Positions 40,580 through 52,924 of a DNA stretch of 64,000 bases are shown here, in pieces. Location of the stretch: assembly GCA_002205965.3 (NCBI GenBank), contig NADL03000079.1, forward strand, positions 310,001 through 374,000, in the 5' to 3' direction. The DNA is from Kappaphycus alvarezii. Lineage: Eukaryota; Rhodophyta; Florideophyceae; Gigartinales; Solieriaceae. The translations under genes and the position numbers were made by a program. The notes beneath the pieces were generated by a model. It did no database searches, had not been told where the DNA came from, and saw only the letters and a list, made by a program, of their open reading frames with translations. The first letter of the stretch is position 1. Each line of letters starts with the position of its first letter.

Positions 40580-41740
40580 GGCTCGTACTGTTCTAATACC
40601 TGCAAAACCCGGTAAGACTGCTATTGCTGCATTTGAAGATATCCTTCTTGCACTACCCGACGAACCTTTTGCAAGCACTGTACATACAACAATTGATGCT
40701 GTTGACGATAACATCGACGATATGGTCCACTTGACGAATGAGAATGATGAGACACAAGTGGACAACGACAGCCTCTCACCAGCTCCTGTGAGTGTCATGC
40801 AGGAAGATGCAGACTTCTCTGGTCAACACACGAAAGGAAATGTACATCAGAACCCCAATGAGTAAACTGTGAGTCGTGGCAATCGTGTAATGGTATAGTC
40901 GCTAGCTGACAAGGTAAACTATGGCAGAACTGTAAAGATTTTCCACCGCGATGGTTGCTTTACTGTACTTGTTGAAGACGGTAAAAAGGAACGTCTCAAC
41001 TTAGAAGACAAAGAATGGAACCATGAGAACACAAATGTCTCTGCACACTCGTCCTTTGTCACAAATATTGACCAAAAACCCAAAGAGCTACAGAGAATGC
41101 GGGACCATTTTGGAAACAAACCCTTTATGCGACACCATGCACAAGGATTTGAGCAGTTCCAGCTAGTGAAATCGTGTCAAATCAAAAAAGAGACATTTTC
41201 GAAGACTGTTAGCCCTGTTACAAACAGCAGTGTACGCCATGGCGCAAAAGTTATCAATAGCCATGTACTGTACAAAGTCAAACAGAATAATGACCCTTCT
41301 CTTAGACTAAAAGCACGAATCGCATCACATGGAAACGAAGCTGATCTGAAGAATGTACTTTCATCTGACTGTACGACATGTCCACCAACGGGTCTTCGTA
41401 TCGTTAAATCTATTGCATCCTTGTTTGGCTGGAAGCTCTAAACAAGGCTGACGTGAAAGCTGTTTTACTACAGACTGGAACTGCTTGTCGCAATGTGTAC
41501 GTTAAGCCACATAAGGAAAGCCGAATGAAATCTAAGAACTTTTGGCTACTGTTAACTGCTGCGTATGGCTTTGTAAATGCTAACGCCAAATGGCAAGTGC
41601 AGTCTGACAAATGCTTCTCTAGCCTTGGCTTGACACAATTGCAGCAGGTTCCACAATTCTTCTACAAGCATGAGAACGGAAGACTGTGCTCATTGTAGCA
41701 AAGATTGTTAACGATATCAAAGCAGCTGGGATCGGTGATA
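40580..41740 (+). pseudogene. Copia-1 integrase tail and RT, broken
   Basis: KPGKTAIAAFEDI (about 40610-40640) matches the segment after the Copia-3 integrase. An acidic linker, ARIASHGNE, AVLLQTG, VNANAKWQVQ and an active-site region KIVNDIKAAG (IVND at 41704-41715) follow. The Asp-to-Asn change would inactivate RT. The RT is cut by a LINE-A fragment after about 41755. Confidence 0.7.
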
Positions 41741-41754
41741 GTTCCCAGGCCTTC

Positions 41755-42375
41755 ATTGGAAATTGGGGAACGTTTGGGTTTTTACTGTTGGAAGTATATC
41801 CGATCTATCCCATGGTTTTCCAGACAACACAATGGACTCAAAAAGGGTATACCAACACAGTAATGGAGAAGGAACTACGCTCCCTATAATGCTACATTCA
41901 GGCCAGCCATCAAGCAGGCCGCATTGGACATGACGGCTGCTGCAGCGAGCTTTGCATCAAAAACCTCTCGAACCTTTCCGTACGTCTCCAGTGCCCTCAC
42001 AGCTACGTTTCCTCGCCACGTCATTTAGCACTGCATGCATCCGGGTGCCAACCTCCAAGAGTGGAGATTGGCACAGGCACGAGCCTACTCTGGTGGGGGT
42101 CGCAATAAAGGATTGATATCTTCTCTGCTTTGCATTTCGCGCCGCATTCAGAGAGGACATCGGTTGAAGGCCCTCACTCTTCTGTTCGAGGGAGCGAGGG
42201 GGTTCACGAAGGTAACATCAAAAAATCGGTCCCTCCGCTGCTTCCCATTGCCTGGATGTCTGGTCTCTTGCGGTGGAGACCATGGCGTGGCTCTACAACA
42301 GGATGACTAGCAGCTCTTGCCAGGTCTTTCGCGAGAAGGGTTACTGGCGATCGTGTCGGTTGATCCTTTGGGCTC
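41755..42375 (-). mobile_element. LINE-A 3' fragment inside Copia-1
   Basis: Minus-strand pieces match the LINE-A C-terminus (SSLNAARNAKQRRYQSF, then the CQSPLLEVG region, 41957-42160). The left end carries the short dispersed motif at 41763-41826. Copia-1 RT resumes at about 42376 (QAVHQKSDKYFKLG). Confidence 0.7.
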
Positions 42376-43255
42376 CATTCAAGCAGTGCATCAGAAATCT
42401 GACAAGTATTTCAAACTGGGTACTGTAACGAACGGACCAGGTCGACTGAGATTCTTCGGTATCAACACAGTACAGAATGAAGATCTCCCTCTGTCTACTA
42501 ATGCTGAAGACAACCTAAATGCCCTGACCGAGTACCTGATGTCTCGTACTCGTCGCAAGGAGTTTGACGAGCCACTCAGTGAGATTGAGAAGTTCTTTTT
42601 TGCGTCTACCAATAGCTCCATAGGCTGTCTTAGGACAGCTTATTCCCTTCCTGGTTTTTACTACGCATCCTATTTGCAACAGGAGGCTCTTGAAGCAAGA
42701 GTATATCAGCTGATTGAGCAAAGGAAATTGTCGGAAGCTTAAAATGCTTAGGACCCCGATTACATACCCTCGTTCAACTGATGACTGAAATATAAGCTTT
42801 CCGTTCTGGTGTTTGCTGATGCATCCAAAAGAGACGAGAATGGTCAGCTCATTGTGCTATCTGGGCTTCTCGCTGGTCCATTTGCAACCAATCTATCTAC
42901 TACCCGGATTCATGGATCTCTCATAAATCGAAGAGACGGGGAAAGTCTACCGGCAGCCGAATACTTGCTTCACGTGAAGCACTTGATGAAGCCAAATGGT
43001 GATCACACGCCTACTCGGAAATATATGCACTCGGTGCTTCGTGTTCATCTGTGTGTGGACTCTAAAGACCTGTTCACGTCTTTCTCTACTCAACGACACT
43101 CTATTGATCGATCAACCCGTAGGGAGGTTGCATCCATACGATTTGAGTTCCAGATAGAACGTCGAAAAATTACCTGGATCCCTGGAAAATCAACTTCTCT
43201 GATGCCTTTACAAAGAAAGACAGCTCTGTTACTTAACTGCTGCAGCTCACTATAA
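42376..43255 (+). pseudogene. Copia-1 RT end and RNase H
   Basis: Frames 42317-42742 and 42809-43255 match Copia-3: FKLGTVTNGPG, FADASKRDENG, LCVDSKDLFTSFSTQR, ITWIPGKS. Stops lie between them. Confidence 0.75.
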
Positions 43256-43336
43256 TGGACGATTTAATGTTCCACTTGAAACAATGTCCGAGACGAACCA
43301 TTCAGAGAAGAACAATGGCTAAAGGACGTAGGAGTA

Positions 43337-43633
43337 TTCATGATAACTGACTCTGCCCGACATTTCGTGGCGTATGTCTGTTGGTCGTCAACGGTTTGTG
43401 ACTAGCAATGAATCGCCTTAGTTGAATGATCGCAACACAATGTATTTGTATCATTTTTATTTGTTTTACTGTATGTGCTTTTGCTATGTGTCGCCCGCGC
43501 TGCTAAATAAGGCTAGTGCCTGCACGCGCTTCTTGTAAAATGACGGGTGCAAGCGACTTGCGCCTGAGTCTTATTTATTCCTTTGAACCTCAGTTCTCTG
43601 AAGTCTCTTCCGCGTAGCCCAATACTTATTGTT
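43337..43633 (+). repeat. Copia-1 3' LTR
   Basis: It pairs with 29504-29799. A purine-rich AAAGGACGTAGGAG precedes it (43321-43334). Confidence 0.8.
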
Positions 43634-43734
43634 TCTTTGTAAAAGCTTAGGACTGCATCGCCCATCGAAGAAACTAAAAGACAGCAGAAAGAGAATCACT
43701 TGCAGTAGACCACAGTATGTACTGTACAGTACCT

Positions 43735-43965
43735 ACATTCCCTTCTCGGATCTCAGTTTCTGCCGCCTTGCTTCCTTCGCTGCTTCCCGTCGCGGCTCCT
43801 CCCCTCAACAGGATCTCCGCGTATTTGTTACCCGTTTTGCGTTTAGTCTCCAAGTAATTCAAGCGCGACAGGTTTCCACCCGCCGCACGCATCTGCATTT
43901 AATTTACGAATACCCTCCGCACGCTTCGGTGCAACACTGTACAACTCATGGTGGTGTAATCTTTA
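43735..43965 (+). mobile_element. LINE-B tail, plus strand
   Basis: It matches 27740-27900 (CCGCCTTGCTTCCTTCGCTGC, CCCGTTTTGCGTTTAGTCTCCAA). It is 5'-truncated and lies tail to tail with the next LINE-B copy. Confidence 0.75.
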
Positions 43966-43983
43966 TTTGTCGTACAATGTCGC

Positions 43984-44826
43984 ACAGAGGCGTGCGGAGG
44001 GTATTTATAAATTAACTACGGATGCGGGCGGCGGGTATAAACTTGTCGCGCCTGCATTATTTGGAGACTAAATGCAAAACGGGTAACGAAGTCGCGGAGC
44101 TCCTGTTGAGGGGAGGAACCGCGACGGGAAGCAGCGAAGGAAGCAAGGCGGCGGAAAAAAGCTTACCGTCGTCGCCCAAGGCGCCATAGATATCAATCCC
44201 GACGGGGAGAGGAGGATATCGTTTCGGTTGCAGTAAGTGCCGTAATGACGATGTTTCTCGCGCTCTGCGAGTGTCGCGGCGGCGCCGGCAGTAACCGTAC
44301 TTGGCGAAATGTGGCGGCGTGCGGAGGGGTGGGCAACAGTAACGTCGATGGCTATATCGGTACTGTGAAGCCCGTATGCAGCGGGTATGTAAATATCCAT
44401 TCGTAGCACGGGGGACTCCGAATGCCCAGATGAGTCGGGAACCTGGTGGAGGAGCGGATGTTCGACGAGGGCGACGATCCCAACTTCCTTGCAGTAGCGG
44501 GCAAGAACGTTGCGGAGGATGTGGTGACGACGAGTCCTTCCGTCTTCGTATTTACAGGTCAACGCGTGTTGACCACTTGGATCTAAGACGGGTGCGATGT
44601 CGGCCGAGCGGCGGGAGCAGACCGGACAGCGAGTAGATACAGGAATAGCGCGATGCCGAGACGTAGAGCCAGAGCGACTTTCCAGGCGGAAGAGGACATG
44701 TACGTACCGCGGTGGGGTGAGGAAGCGAAGAGAAAACAGCGATGCGGAGGATGTGCGCACGGAGAGGAGCCGTGCTCGGTCGTGGGCTGCCGCGGACGAG
44801 AACAAGCTATCGGACTTCGATAGCAT
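43984..44826 (-). mobile_element. LINE-B C-terminal half, best copy
   Basis: The 252-codon minus frame (44826-44068) holds a Cys-x2-Cys (CPVC), DPSGQHALTC zinc motif, NVLARYCKEVGIVALVEHP, RMDIYIPAAYG and DIAIDVTVAHP, the endonuclease signature of RLE-type LINEs. Its sequence is clearly different from LINE-A. The 3' end is near 43984. Confidence 0.75.
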
Positions 44827-46138
44827 GAGTTCAGTTGTGATCGCAGACTGGAGCCTTTCGCCGGGGAACTCACAAAGATTTACTATAGTTTACCACAGCA
44901 CTTGTATGCTACGTGTGTATAATCTTTACGGGATGTGGAAAAAGCATGTGGAGAACATGCTGAGGGGGGTTCCAAAAAAACTAACATGCGAAGGGGGATG
45001 AGAGAGAACTAATCGGAAATGCATCTGGTAAGAACTTGACGCGCTCGCAACCCATGCAAGGTTACTGTATGCTACAGTAAGGAGTCCTATGAAATTTCAT
45101 TAGAACCACATGGCATGATCTACAGTACAAATAATGGAATTAGAACTGCCACTCATTTGTTGTACAGTACAGCGAATAGTTTCGATATCCTTCATGCCAA
45201 AATTTATGATCCCTTTATCGCTCAGTAAAACATGACCTTTCGTTAGTTCGGCGCACGTGGACTCTCGTCAATTCTGGGTTGATGAAACACATGTACACGT
45301 TGTCTCCTGCCTGCCACCGAGTTTTGACCGCACGAGGTGGGCTTACTCGCGCAGCAAACCCTTGAATTTTGGCTCAAGAGAGGTTGAAGTAAGCAAAAAA
45401 GGCCCTCTGATCAACATATCGATCAGTAGGGTTTCTTTACTTTAACCTGTCTAGCGTCTCTACTATGCATCTTTAAGGGTCTACATGCCTCCTCTTCGTC
45501 TTTTCGAAAGCGTACGCCCTCCTTGAGCTCCACTTGGGGCCGATTCGCTTACCTTTCCTCTAGGACTTTTCCTATATCTATCCAAAGGCGGTGTGGTGGA
45601 GATTGCTGTGATTGCGGTAGAGGTTGCAGTGGATCTACACCTTCGTCACCGTTTTCCGTGCTTCATCCCTTGGGTCTTCTCCTTCATTTCTACCATCAAT
45701 AGAGCCATTTTCCTCACCATTAGAAACATTTTGTAGAGTTTCCAATACATTCCCCGTTCTGAAAACGTCTCTGGAAGCTTGACGGCTATCAGAAGTGAGA
45801 GAGCTTTTATTGCTTCTCCTGTTGTTTCTTCCTTGCTCGATAGTGTGGAGTAGATCTCAAAATTAGCTCCTTGCGGCTATGCCAAATACCCCAGCATGCT
45901 CGCTGAGCCCTGTGTGAAACTCTAAAGAAAATAAGCTGTGCCACATAAAGAACAGGAATATGAAGACCGATGTCCTCGTGTTGGAGGGGGTTCTGCTTAC
46001 AAAGATCACAGTAAAGGATTTTCCCTCGCCTTGGTTTATGACCTGGAACTCGAGTTCTCAGGGTGAGACTACCTGAGCTATTAAAAAGTTAAGGCGTTTT
46101 TTCTTGCGGGCGTGGGCAAGAAGAACCAACCGTTCACT
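44827..46138. other. No firm gene; possible minus-strand exon at 45553-45840
   Basis: On the minus strand, 45840-45553 can be read as a Ser/Asn/Glu-rich segment in two overlapping frames (one shift in an A run). It ends at AAAGGTAAGC, a splice-donor-like sequence. The rest shows short frames only. Confidence 0.3.
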
Positions 46139-46399
46139 TCATGGCTGACACAGCACCAGAGTGTGCAATTGTGCCTTCATCACCTGCCACACGTCCTTGT
46201 TCTCGCGAAATTGTTCTTCTCTACGGAGCAAAGTAGCAGCGTACCGTAGAAGCTCCTGCGAGACATCCAACATGAAGTTGTTTGTCCCTTGAACCTTGTT
46301 TAACGAGTTGCGGTAGCCATCCAATGATATAAAAGAATTAGTTGATTGTAGTAAGTCTCGTCGCTCACACCTGCGCCAGCCTACAAATGCATTCATCAC
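46139..46399 (-). CDS. Short ORF of unknown function
   Basis: This 86-codon frame is rich in Leu, Arg and Glu in its second half (SQELLRYAATLLRREEQF). No family is recognised. No second copy is available for comparison, since copy A begins downstream. It could be an exon or chance. Confidence 0.25.
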   Translation of the reverse strand: MMNAFVGWRRCERRDLLQSTNSFISLDGYRNSLNKVQGTNNFMLDVSQELLRYAATLLRREEQFRENKDVWQVMKAQLHTLVLCQP

Positions 46400-47044
46400 G
46401 AAAGCATCACCTTTAATTATCAGTATTCAGGAGACCGCTAGCGCCATACAGCGCAGGCCTGGACTACACAGCAGGGCCAAATCGGTGGTCTGGTCAAGAC
46501 GCCGGCGATTAATCACCACCGTCTTGATTGTTGAGATACCACCTTCTGTCCCCATTGGAAGTGGGAATACTGGAATTTCAGATTAGACCTTATTGGCTAG
46601 CGCGGCGACACCTCCCTTCGTTTTAGAATAGAAACTCTGCGCCGCGCGTTTAAATAGCTTGAGGCAAACAAAGGGCCTTTTTCTCTAACATGATTGTCAA
46701 GATTCTTCCAGAACGACAGCCTTGTCTTGATAGTCTCAGCTTGTTTCGACGTGATATAGACTAGGATTAAGGGATCCTCTAACATGAGCCCATTGCACAA
46801 CACCGGAAACAGTTGTAGTCAAAGCAGTATGGCACGCTTGCAGACGGCCAAAGGGCATCGAAATAGAACAATGTAGAGCATTCCAGTCTCTGCAGCACGA
46901 ACGTAAGGACCTAAACCCACGCCCAGAAACGGATGCAGGACAGCTATTTTCGGAAGACTGAGGGGACAGGTCTGTGTTATAGAGAGTCTGGAAATGAAGC
47001 GGAGTCATGGGTACTAACCTCACAGGGCTGATGTGAGGCCAGCG
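46400..47044 (-). other. Overlapping short minus frames, unresolved
   Basis: Frames 46597-46803 and 46736-47023 overlap in different phases upstream of a LINE-A tail. No motif is recognised. Confidence 0.25.
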
Positions 47045-48404
47045 TTAAGGCATGCTGCGTTGGACGAAAACCGTAGCCGCAGCGTATCTTTGCATAAGGG
47101 CAAATCGCACCCGCCCGAAAGTCTCCATGGCTCTTATGGCGGCGTGCCTATCCACGTCTGTGAGCACCGCAAGTGCGTCCGGGTGACACCCGCCAAGAGT
47201 GGATATCGGCAGTGGGATCAGTCGGGACCTGGCAAGCGCGGTGATGAAGTCTCTATACCTCCTGAACTTTGATGCTTTCGCGGCGTTCACAGGGGTCAAG
47301 TGGTTGAAGCAACCGGCCCGTATGTTTAAGGGAGCAAGTGGATTGACGAATGTAACGTCGAAAAAGTCTGTCCCTACGGTGCTATCTGTAGCCTTGATGT
47401 CTGGTCTTGTGCGGTGTTGGCTATTGGGACGGGGCTCAATGACCAGGTGTCGTGCGGCCTTTGCTAAAACGACGTGAGGATCGTAACCTGCCGGTCGTGA
47501 CGGTCGATTCGCTGTAGGCCATGCAAGGAGTGCATGAGGTAGTCGCCGAAGATGTCCAGGTCTTCCGAGCAGTTGTTCCTGAGGCACGGAGTGTTGGGGG
47601 CGGAGAACCGCACCTGGCAATAATATTAGAGCCAGGCAGAGAAAGCTTTGGGAGAAATTTGTGTCTTAAGCCTTGGGCATGGTGCACAGTATACCTATTG
47701 TTTAGCACCGGGAAGGCCCATCGACGAGCAAAAACTTGTCTCCTGCTGTTGCCGGGGGTATGAGGTCTTGATCTGGTTCGTGAATTGTGCCCGTCAGCTT
47801 CTTTTGCGAGGGTTGATTTTTGGAGCAAAAGGCGCTGAAGGGAACTATTTTCGACGGCGGACATGAGGCAGCCCACACCCAATAGGCCTCGGCTACATCT
47901 TCGTATGTGCTCAGCGGTCGTACCGGAGCCAGTAAGATGGAGCGGCAGAGGGTACCCGCAGCGGCACAAGAAGCGGGGAAAGCCGCGGCGGAAATGTCGC
48001 GCACCGAGGTGAGGCCTATCGACCGAACTCTGGCCGGAGGCGTCCTCGACCTTGAATTATTCGAGAAATCCAGCTCCCAGTGAAACCCAACCAAAAAGCA
48101 GCTGATAGCTCAGGCAAAAAGGAGACCTCAATGGAGATAACCTTCAACGCGACCTGTAGTTGAAGGAGAATCACCGTAATTATGTAATATTGGCCCAAGT
48201 CTTGGCTGGCGACCGATCCAGTCGCCTCCTTGATGTGTGAGAAGAATCTAGATACCATCCTCCGAGTGTGGAGATGGCAGCAATGGCGAACTTGTTTCTA
48301 TTATGGGGCGCTTTGAGTGCGCCGACCCATGCCGCAACTGAAGTTTGAATGTCACTTGTTGCGCAGTTTCCTTCCCATATCCTCACTTGTTTCACTTGTT
48401 GCAC
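47045..48404 (-). pseudogene. LINE-A C-terminal fragments, copy B
   Basis: This is the complete version of the fragment cut at base 1 in copy A. The frame 47620-47045 has RTRPDIKA and DFFDVTFVNPLAP (endonuclease) and ISTLGGCHPDALAVL, ending at a stop. The zinc-motif region upstream is broken. A second ISTLGGW segment at 48404-48180 shows another LINE tail directly 5'. Confidence 0.72.
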
Positions 48405-48689
48405 GATTACCGTCCAAAATCTTCAGACCCTTTGCTCCTCAAGTTATTCCCCTTTTATATCTCGACGTGCTTGTTGGTTGGCCTCCAGTCAGTTTTCTAT
48501 CGTTTTGACAGCTTCCCGCCAATCCTTGACATTGTAACCTTTTACCCGTATCACGACATCCTCTCGGAACAGCTGACCTCATTTGTCATGGATTAACAAC
48601 ACCCCAAATTCCAATTCCCCCTCTGCAGTGTCATACAGCGCAACCATAAGGCTACTCCCGCGCTCCCACCCCGCCGCATCCCTTAGTGA

Positions 48690-49480
48690 CTCTTTTCCTA
48701 CAACCCCTGGGAATCTGGCCACCCCGAACACCTTCGCACCTCTGGAATATGTGCTTCCTCCTGGAAACATGTGTACGTCACCATGATATTGCTCTCTTTT
48801 CCAATACCAGCTCTCGACTTCCGTTCCCTACTCTCTGTCAGTTGCCCTTTTCTTATCTACAGTCCCCATCCAGTCCAAGTCGCGGCTTACGGCTCATACT
48901 TCGAGGCCTTGCACTGCGTTATATCAGCTTCCTCGCCAGAGCACAGTACCGAGCCCTCCTAGAACTTATTCCCATCACGAAGCTAGTTCTCAGACATAAA
49001 CGCCCCCTCGCTTTGGGCCACCGTTTCTTTGAACTTTTCGACGGGGATGACTCCTTATTCACCTCCGCTCCCCCATCTTCGATTCCATCCCCGCCCGCCC
49101 TCGACCGCCTTGACACTTTACTGTGCAAATACGGTCGCTTTCGCCTTGGCTACCTTTCTCGATATCGCACTATTTCCTGTATTTGATCGATGTACGGTCT
49201 GCCTGGCGCTCTGTCGACGTCGCGCCCGTCTTGGATCCAAGCGGCCAACATGCTTTGACCAGCGAGTACAAAGACGACATAAATCGCCGGTATCACATCT
49301 TTCGCAACGTTCTCGCCCGCTTCTGTAAGGGAGTTGGCATCGCCGCCCTCGTCGAACACTCGCTCCGCTTCTAGGATCCCAGTCCACTATTCTTTTCGAG
49401 TCACCTCCATTATGAATGGAAATCTACATTCCGGTTGCCTATGGTCTCCACAAAAAAGAAAGGGACACTTTCTTTGACTA
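48690..49480 (+). mobile_element. LINE-B fragment, copy B (no LTR insertion)
   Basis: The open frame to 49186 runs through the site that is interrupted in copy A (YRALLELIPITKLV). The DVAPVLDPSGQHAL and NVLARFCKGVGIAALVEH segments follow. It acts as the empty-site control for the solo LTR. Confidence 0.7.
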
Positions 49481-50445
49481 TTCGAAAGCATGTGACGAAT
49501 ACAGAATTAAGAAAATAGCGATGAATCTTCCGGCAATTGAGAGCAATCGCAGTCTGTTGTTGCAGCAGCGAGCTGAAAACGGCAGGAGTCGATGACTTTC
49601 GGAAACCAGAGTAGTGCCTTTGCGAAGGCACTGTATTTAGAAATTCGATGGAGTACGGTCTCCATATCTGGGCCTACTGAGCCGTAGATATGGAAAGTCA
49701 CGGGGTTGAAATCCATATGGAGCTCGTTAAAAAAACCGCGGTAGCAACCTTCTCTAACGACCTTAGCTTGGGGAAAAAGGGCGATGGGTCTGGAAGGCGG
49801 ATGGCTGGTATGGCTGGAATGAGGGCTGATGACTGGTGGGTTGAAGCGCTGGGGTGTGGGGCAAGCTAGGGGCCATCAATGACGAGTTCTAGACAGCGAA
49901 AACCGGGAAGAGATAGATGGGTGTCCCGGACGGGACGTGCAGCGATCATGAGAGAGTGAGCTCGGAGAAAAGGTGATCACGAAGCATTTTGTGTTGGCTA
50001 ACGGAGCCATCAGCTCAGGGACAGGCAGCGGCATGGGACCAAGGATGTGAAGGAAAGGGGCGCTCAACAGTGAGAGGTGAGGCAGAAAGAGCATTGCTCG
50101 GTGCCGGAGAATATTGGGCAGCCCAGGCGAAGGAAAACATTACAGTAGCACAGTAATGCGCCAGATCTCGGTTGAAGCGCAGGTTCCCATTTAAATTTCA
50201 AGTGTTTATGTAACGGTAAAATACTGCATCTGTATGGATTTAAGTTTATGTGCGTTTAAACTTACAGATTTCGCTTACAGAATACGGTAGTAATCAAGCT
50301 TAAATTCTCTACCAAACTCTTCGTTGCAAAAAACTGAACGTCGCAGCCCTCTAGGGATCGCCGTTCGGATAGCAATAATTGTTCAACCTATCCGCATCTT
50401 TCACAAACTCTCTACCCTTCGCCAAGAGAACGTCTAACCTCGACA

Positions 50446-52111
50446 ATGAAAGAGCCCAACTCATCAGACAAATTTGACGCCGCCGTAATCAAATTTGTCC
50501 GTCTTCTTCAAGATTTCGACAACTCACCGGCAACATTTTTCTCCTCTTCCGAAAATGAACAGGTGGCCTCTTGTCTCAACATGATCACGAGCATTGCCCG
50601 CCACCTCGAAAACATTGGAAGGTCCTCAGGCAACCTAAAAAACTTTTCTCTGATGATATGTGCGAAAATTGACGGCTCTGGTTCAGGTAACAGGACCGAC
50701 GAGGAATTCGTTGTGCTTCATAGGGGGCAAATATCTAGCGCCCCGTGTTCCATTCAAGACCCCATCCTCGCTGTCGAACACCGTCCAGCAGACGTTACAA
50801 ACGCACCTCCACCGTCTCCTATCCTTTCGAAAACACCTGGTACGGTGCAGCATTCTAATTTCCATATTCACTCGGAATTTACCAATGATACAATGAATGG
50901 ATCTAACACTCAACAACTTAATACGGCCACCCAGATGGATCATAATATACTGCCACCCAGTAATGTCCCCTTGGAAGAGAGTTTTCAGTGCGTCCAGATA
51001 TTGCAGCGAAATGCTTGTCCTTGTTGTTGGATGGCGTGGGGCATACGTCGCATCTCACTTTGTGGAGGAGCAGTCGTATGCAAAGCTATCCAAGAGGGTC
51101 TGGCTGACCAAGTTGGTCAGGTGTTGAATGCAGAGAAGAAAAAACGATATGGTAATTTGGCATTGGCCACAAATATGGAGTATGATGACCTATTGCCCTG
51201 CAATTTGAGGGGCAAGGAATTGCCTTCCCGATTGTTCGGCTGGCAATGAGAGGGCCGAATCAAAACTATGAGGTCATAACGACAAGAAGGGCCAGATTGA
51301 GTGTTTTAAACACAGTCCGTAATCGAAAGGATGTTTGGTTCGTCCTCTTATGTGTGTTGCTGCAGACGTCTGGACCACAGGGAGTTTGCGAGGCCGTGCT
51401 GAAAAGTTATGCTAGAGAAGGCCTATCCCCACTGGGTTGTATCAGAAGAAATCATTCGTCTATAGCAGGTTCTGCAGATTGTGGCGGACCTATTGCATGT
51501 ACGGCCTATGAAAAGTCAAGAACATGGTGCGCCTTTTCCATAGAGGAGGAAATAAGACAATTGTGTAGGGGTGGGAAGTGTGAATCCGTTGTGTGCGTAT
51601 TTTCAGGGAGAAGAGGTATCCACGGATTCCTACGTGGTGAAGTTTAGTAGAGTGGTGAACGAATCAAGCTTATGCTTGACTGGTATATGTGCAGGAATTC
51701 CAGTCCTGTGGAAGAAGAATGCCATTGAAAGGTTACTTTTTCTCGGACATGATGGCGAGGAGATCGGGAGCGCCGTTTTGGTAGACGACGAGTTTGTGTC
51801 GCCATTGCAGGCAGGAGGAGAAAGCCAGACTGGTAGTACGCAGCTGCGATGAGCCTGAGAAATGCAGTGGTGATATGTGATCTACAGCTGATGGCTGACG
51901 TGGAAAAATGTCCGTATCCATTTGCAGAGTGTACGCTGAGGCGAGTTTTAGGAAACTTAAGTGTCTGCATTTTGTTTCGAAGAAACCGCCCACAGAATTG
52001 ACCGAGGCGACTCTGGCGGAGACCAACGCATTGTTATGGAGCAAAGAACAGCTAGCACGCATGAGGATAGAACGCATTTTCAGATTTAGAGAAGGCTGGG
52101 TAGCTTTTTGA
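50446..52111 (+). pseudogene. Broken ORF of unknown function, copy B (better preserved)
   Basis: It opens with a 267-codon frame (50446-51249): an acidic helical N-terminus, a Pro/Thr/Asn-rich middle, and a CPCC-containing Cys-rich stretch. Two further overlapping frames (51246-51647; 51571-51852) and a C-terminal one (51908-52111) carry Cys-rich and charged segments, for a possible original product of about 550 residues. I recognise no transposase, polymerase or enzyme motif. Copy A is more damaged. It could be a mobile-element ORF or a decayed host gene. Confidence 0.45.
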
Positions 52112-52924
52112 TTCTGTTGGTGGGATGCCCACTTGTATCCTGCTTGCTCATTAGCTATTGGTGCAAAGAACAGCAAAAGTTTTTCTTCCCGGGAGGGGCT
52201 GATCTAGGAAACTGGGCGACTCACGGTAGAGCTAGAAATGGATAATAACGATCAAGTAAAGGTGATTCAATGTGCATGAACTGTTCGCCTACAACACTAC
52301 TGCACACTTAAAAGTTTTAAGGATGTACATTACTGTACCGTTGAGATCACCCTAGTCTCTGTCAGACCATTGTCATACCGTATGATGACAAAGATCAGGG
52401 CTAATTTTTAAAGTAAAAAATACATTTTCTTCTAGTTTTGTGCTAACTTTTGGTTCAAACAGTAGGGGGAACAGGGGGTGTCTTTATTGAGATGTATGGA
52501 TTGGCTGGAACCCATTTGGAGTTGCAAATATGAATGCCACATTAAATACATGTACTCAGGGGCACGCTGTCGCGGCCGTAATGTCCAACGCAGCCTGTCT
52601 GCTGGGGGCCTTGAGCCGGCTTTCTAGGGTAATTTTAGAGGTATTACTGGGCACCCTGTAGGATACTTCGGGCCACAACCGACCATATTTTTCAAATATT
52701 AAATCACCCCACATTTTCCCCAAAATACATGTGTAAATGGGGGGTTAATTACTGTGGTAATATGTGGTTGGTATCCAGTAAATTTGTACCGGAGCGTAGA
52801 TATCGTATCGTTGTCAAGCCAATTGCGAAACCGTACGATGCGTCGAAAGCTGTGGATGGCACTCCAATCTACCAGAAGGTGGAAGGGAGGCCAGCCACCA
52901 AACAAGCGGCATTGGAGGTTACTG
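52112..52924. other. Spacer, copy B
   Basis: It corresponds to 5563-6390. It contains the inverted-repeat arm near 52675-52720 and no gene. Confidence 0.5.

Larger units (their letters stand above)
29504..43633 (+). mobile_element. Copia-1, outer element of a three-level nest
   Basis: LTRs at 29504-29799 and 43337-43633 are similar but clearly diverged. They are flanked by an 8-bp direct repeat TCTTTGTA (29496-29503, 43634-43641). Without the nested Copia-2/Copia-3 block (32126-40579) and a LINE-A fragment (about 41755-42375) the element is about 5 kb, like Copia-3. Gag, protease, integrase, RT and RNase H segments align with Copia-3 but all frames are broken. It is the oldest element of the nest. 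Confidence 0.85.

Noticed and set aside
44376-44636. 86-codon plus ORF
   Set aside because: Antisense to the LINE-B zinc motif and endonuclease segment.
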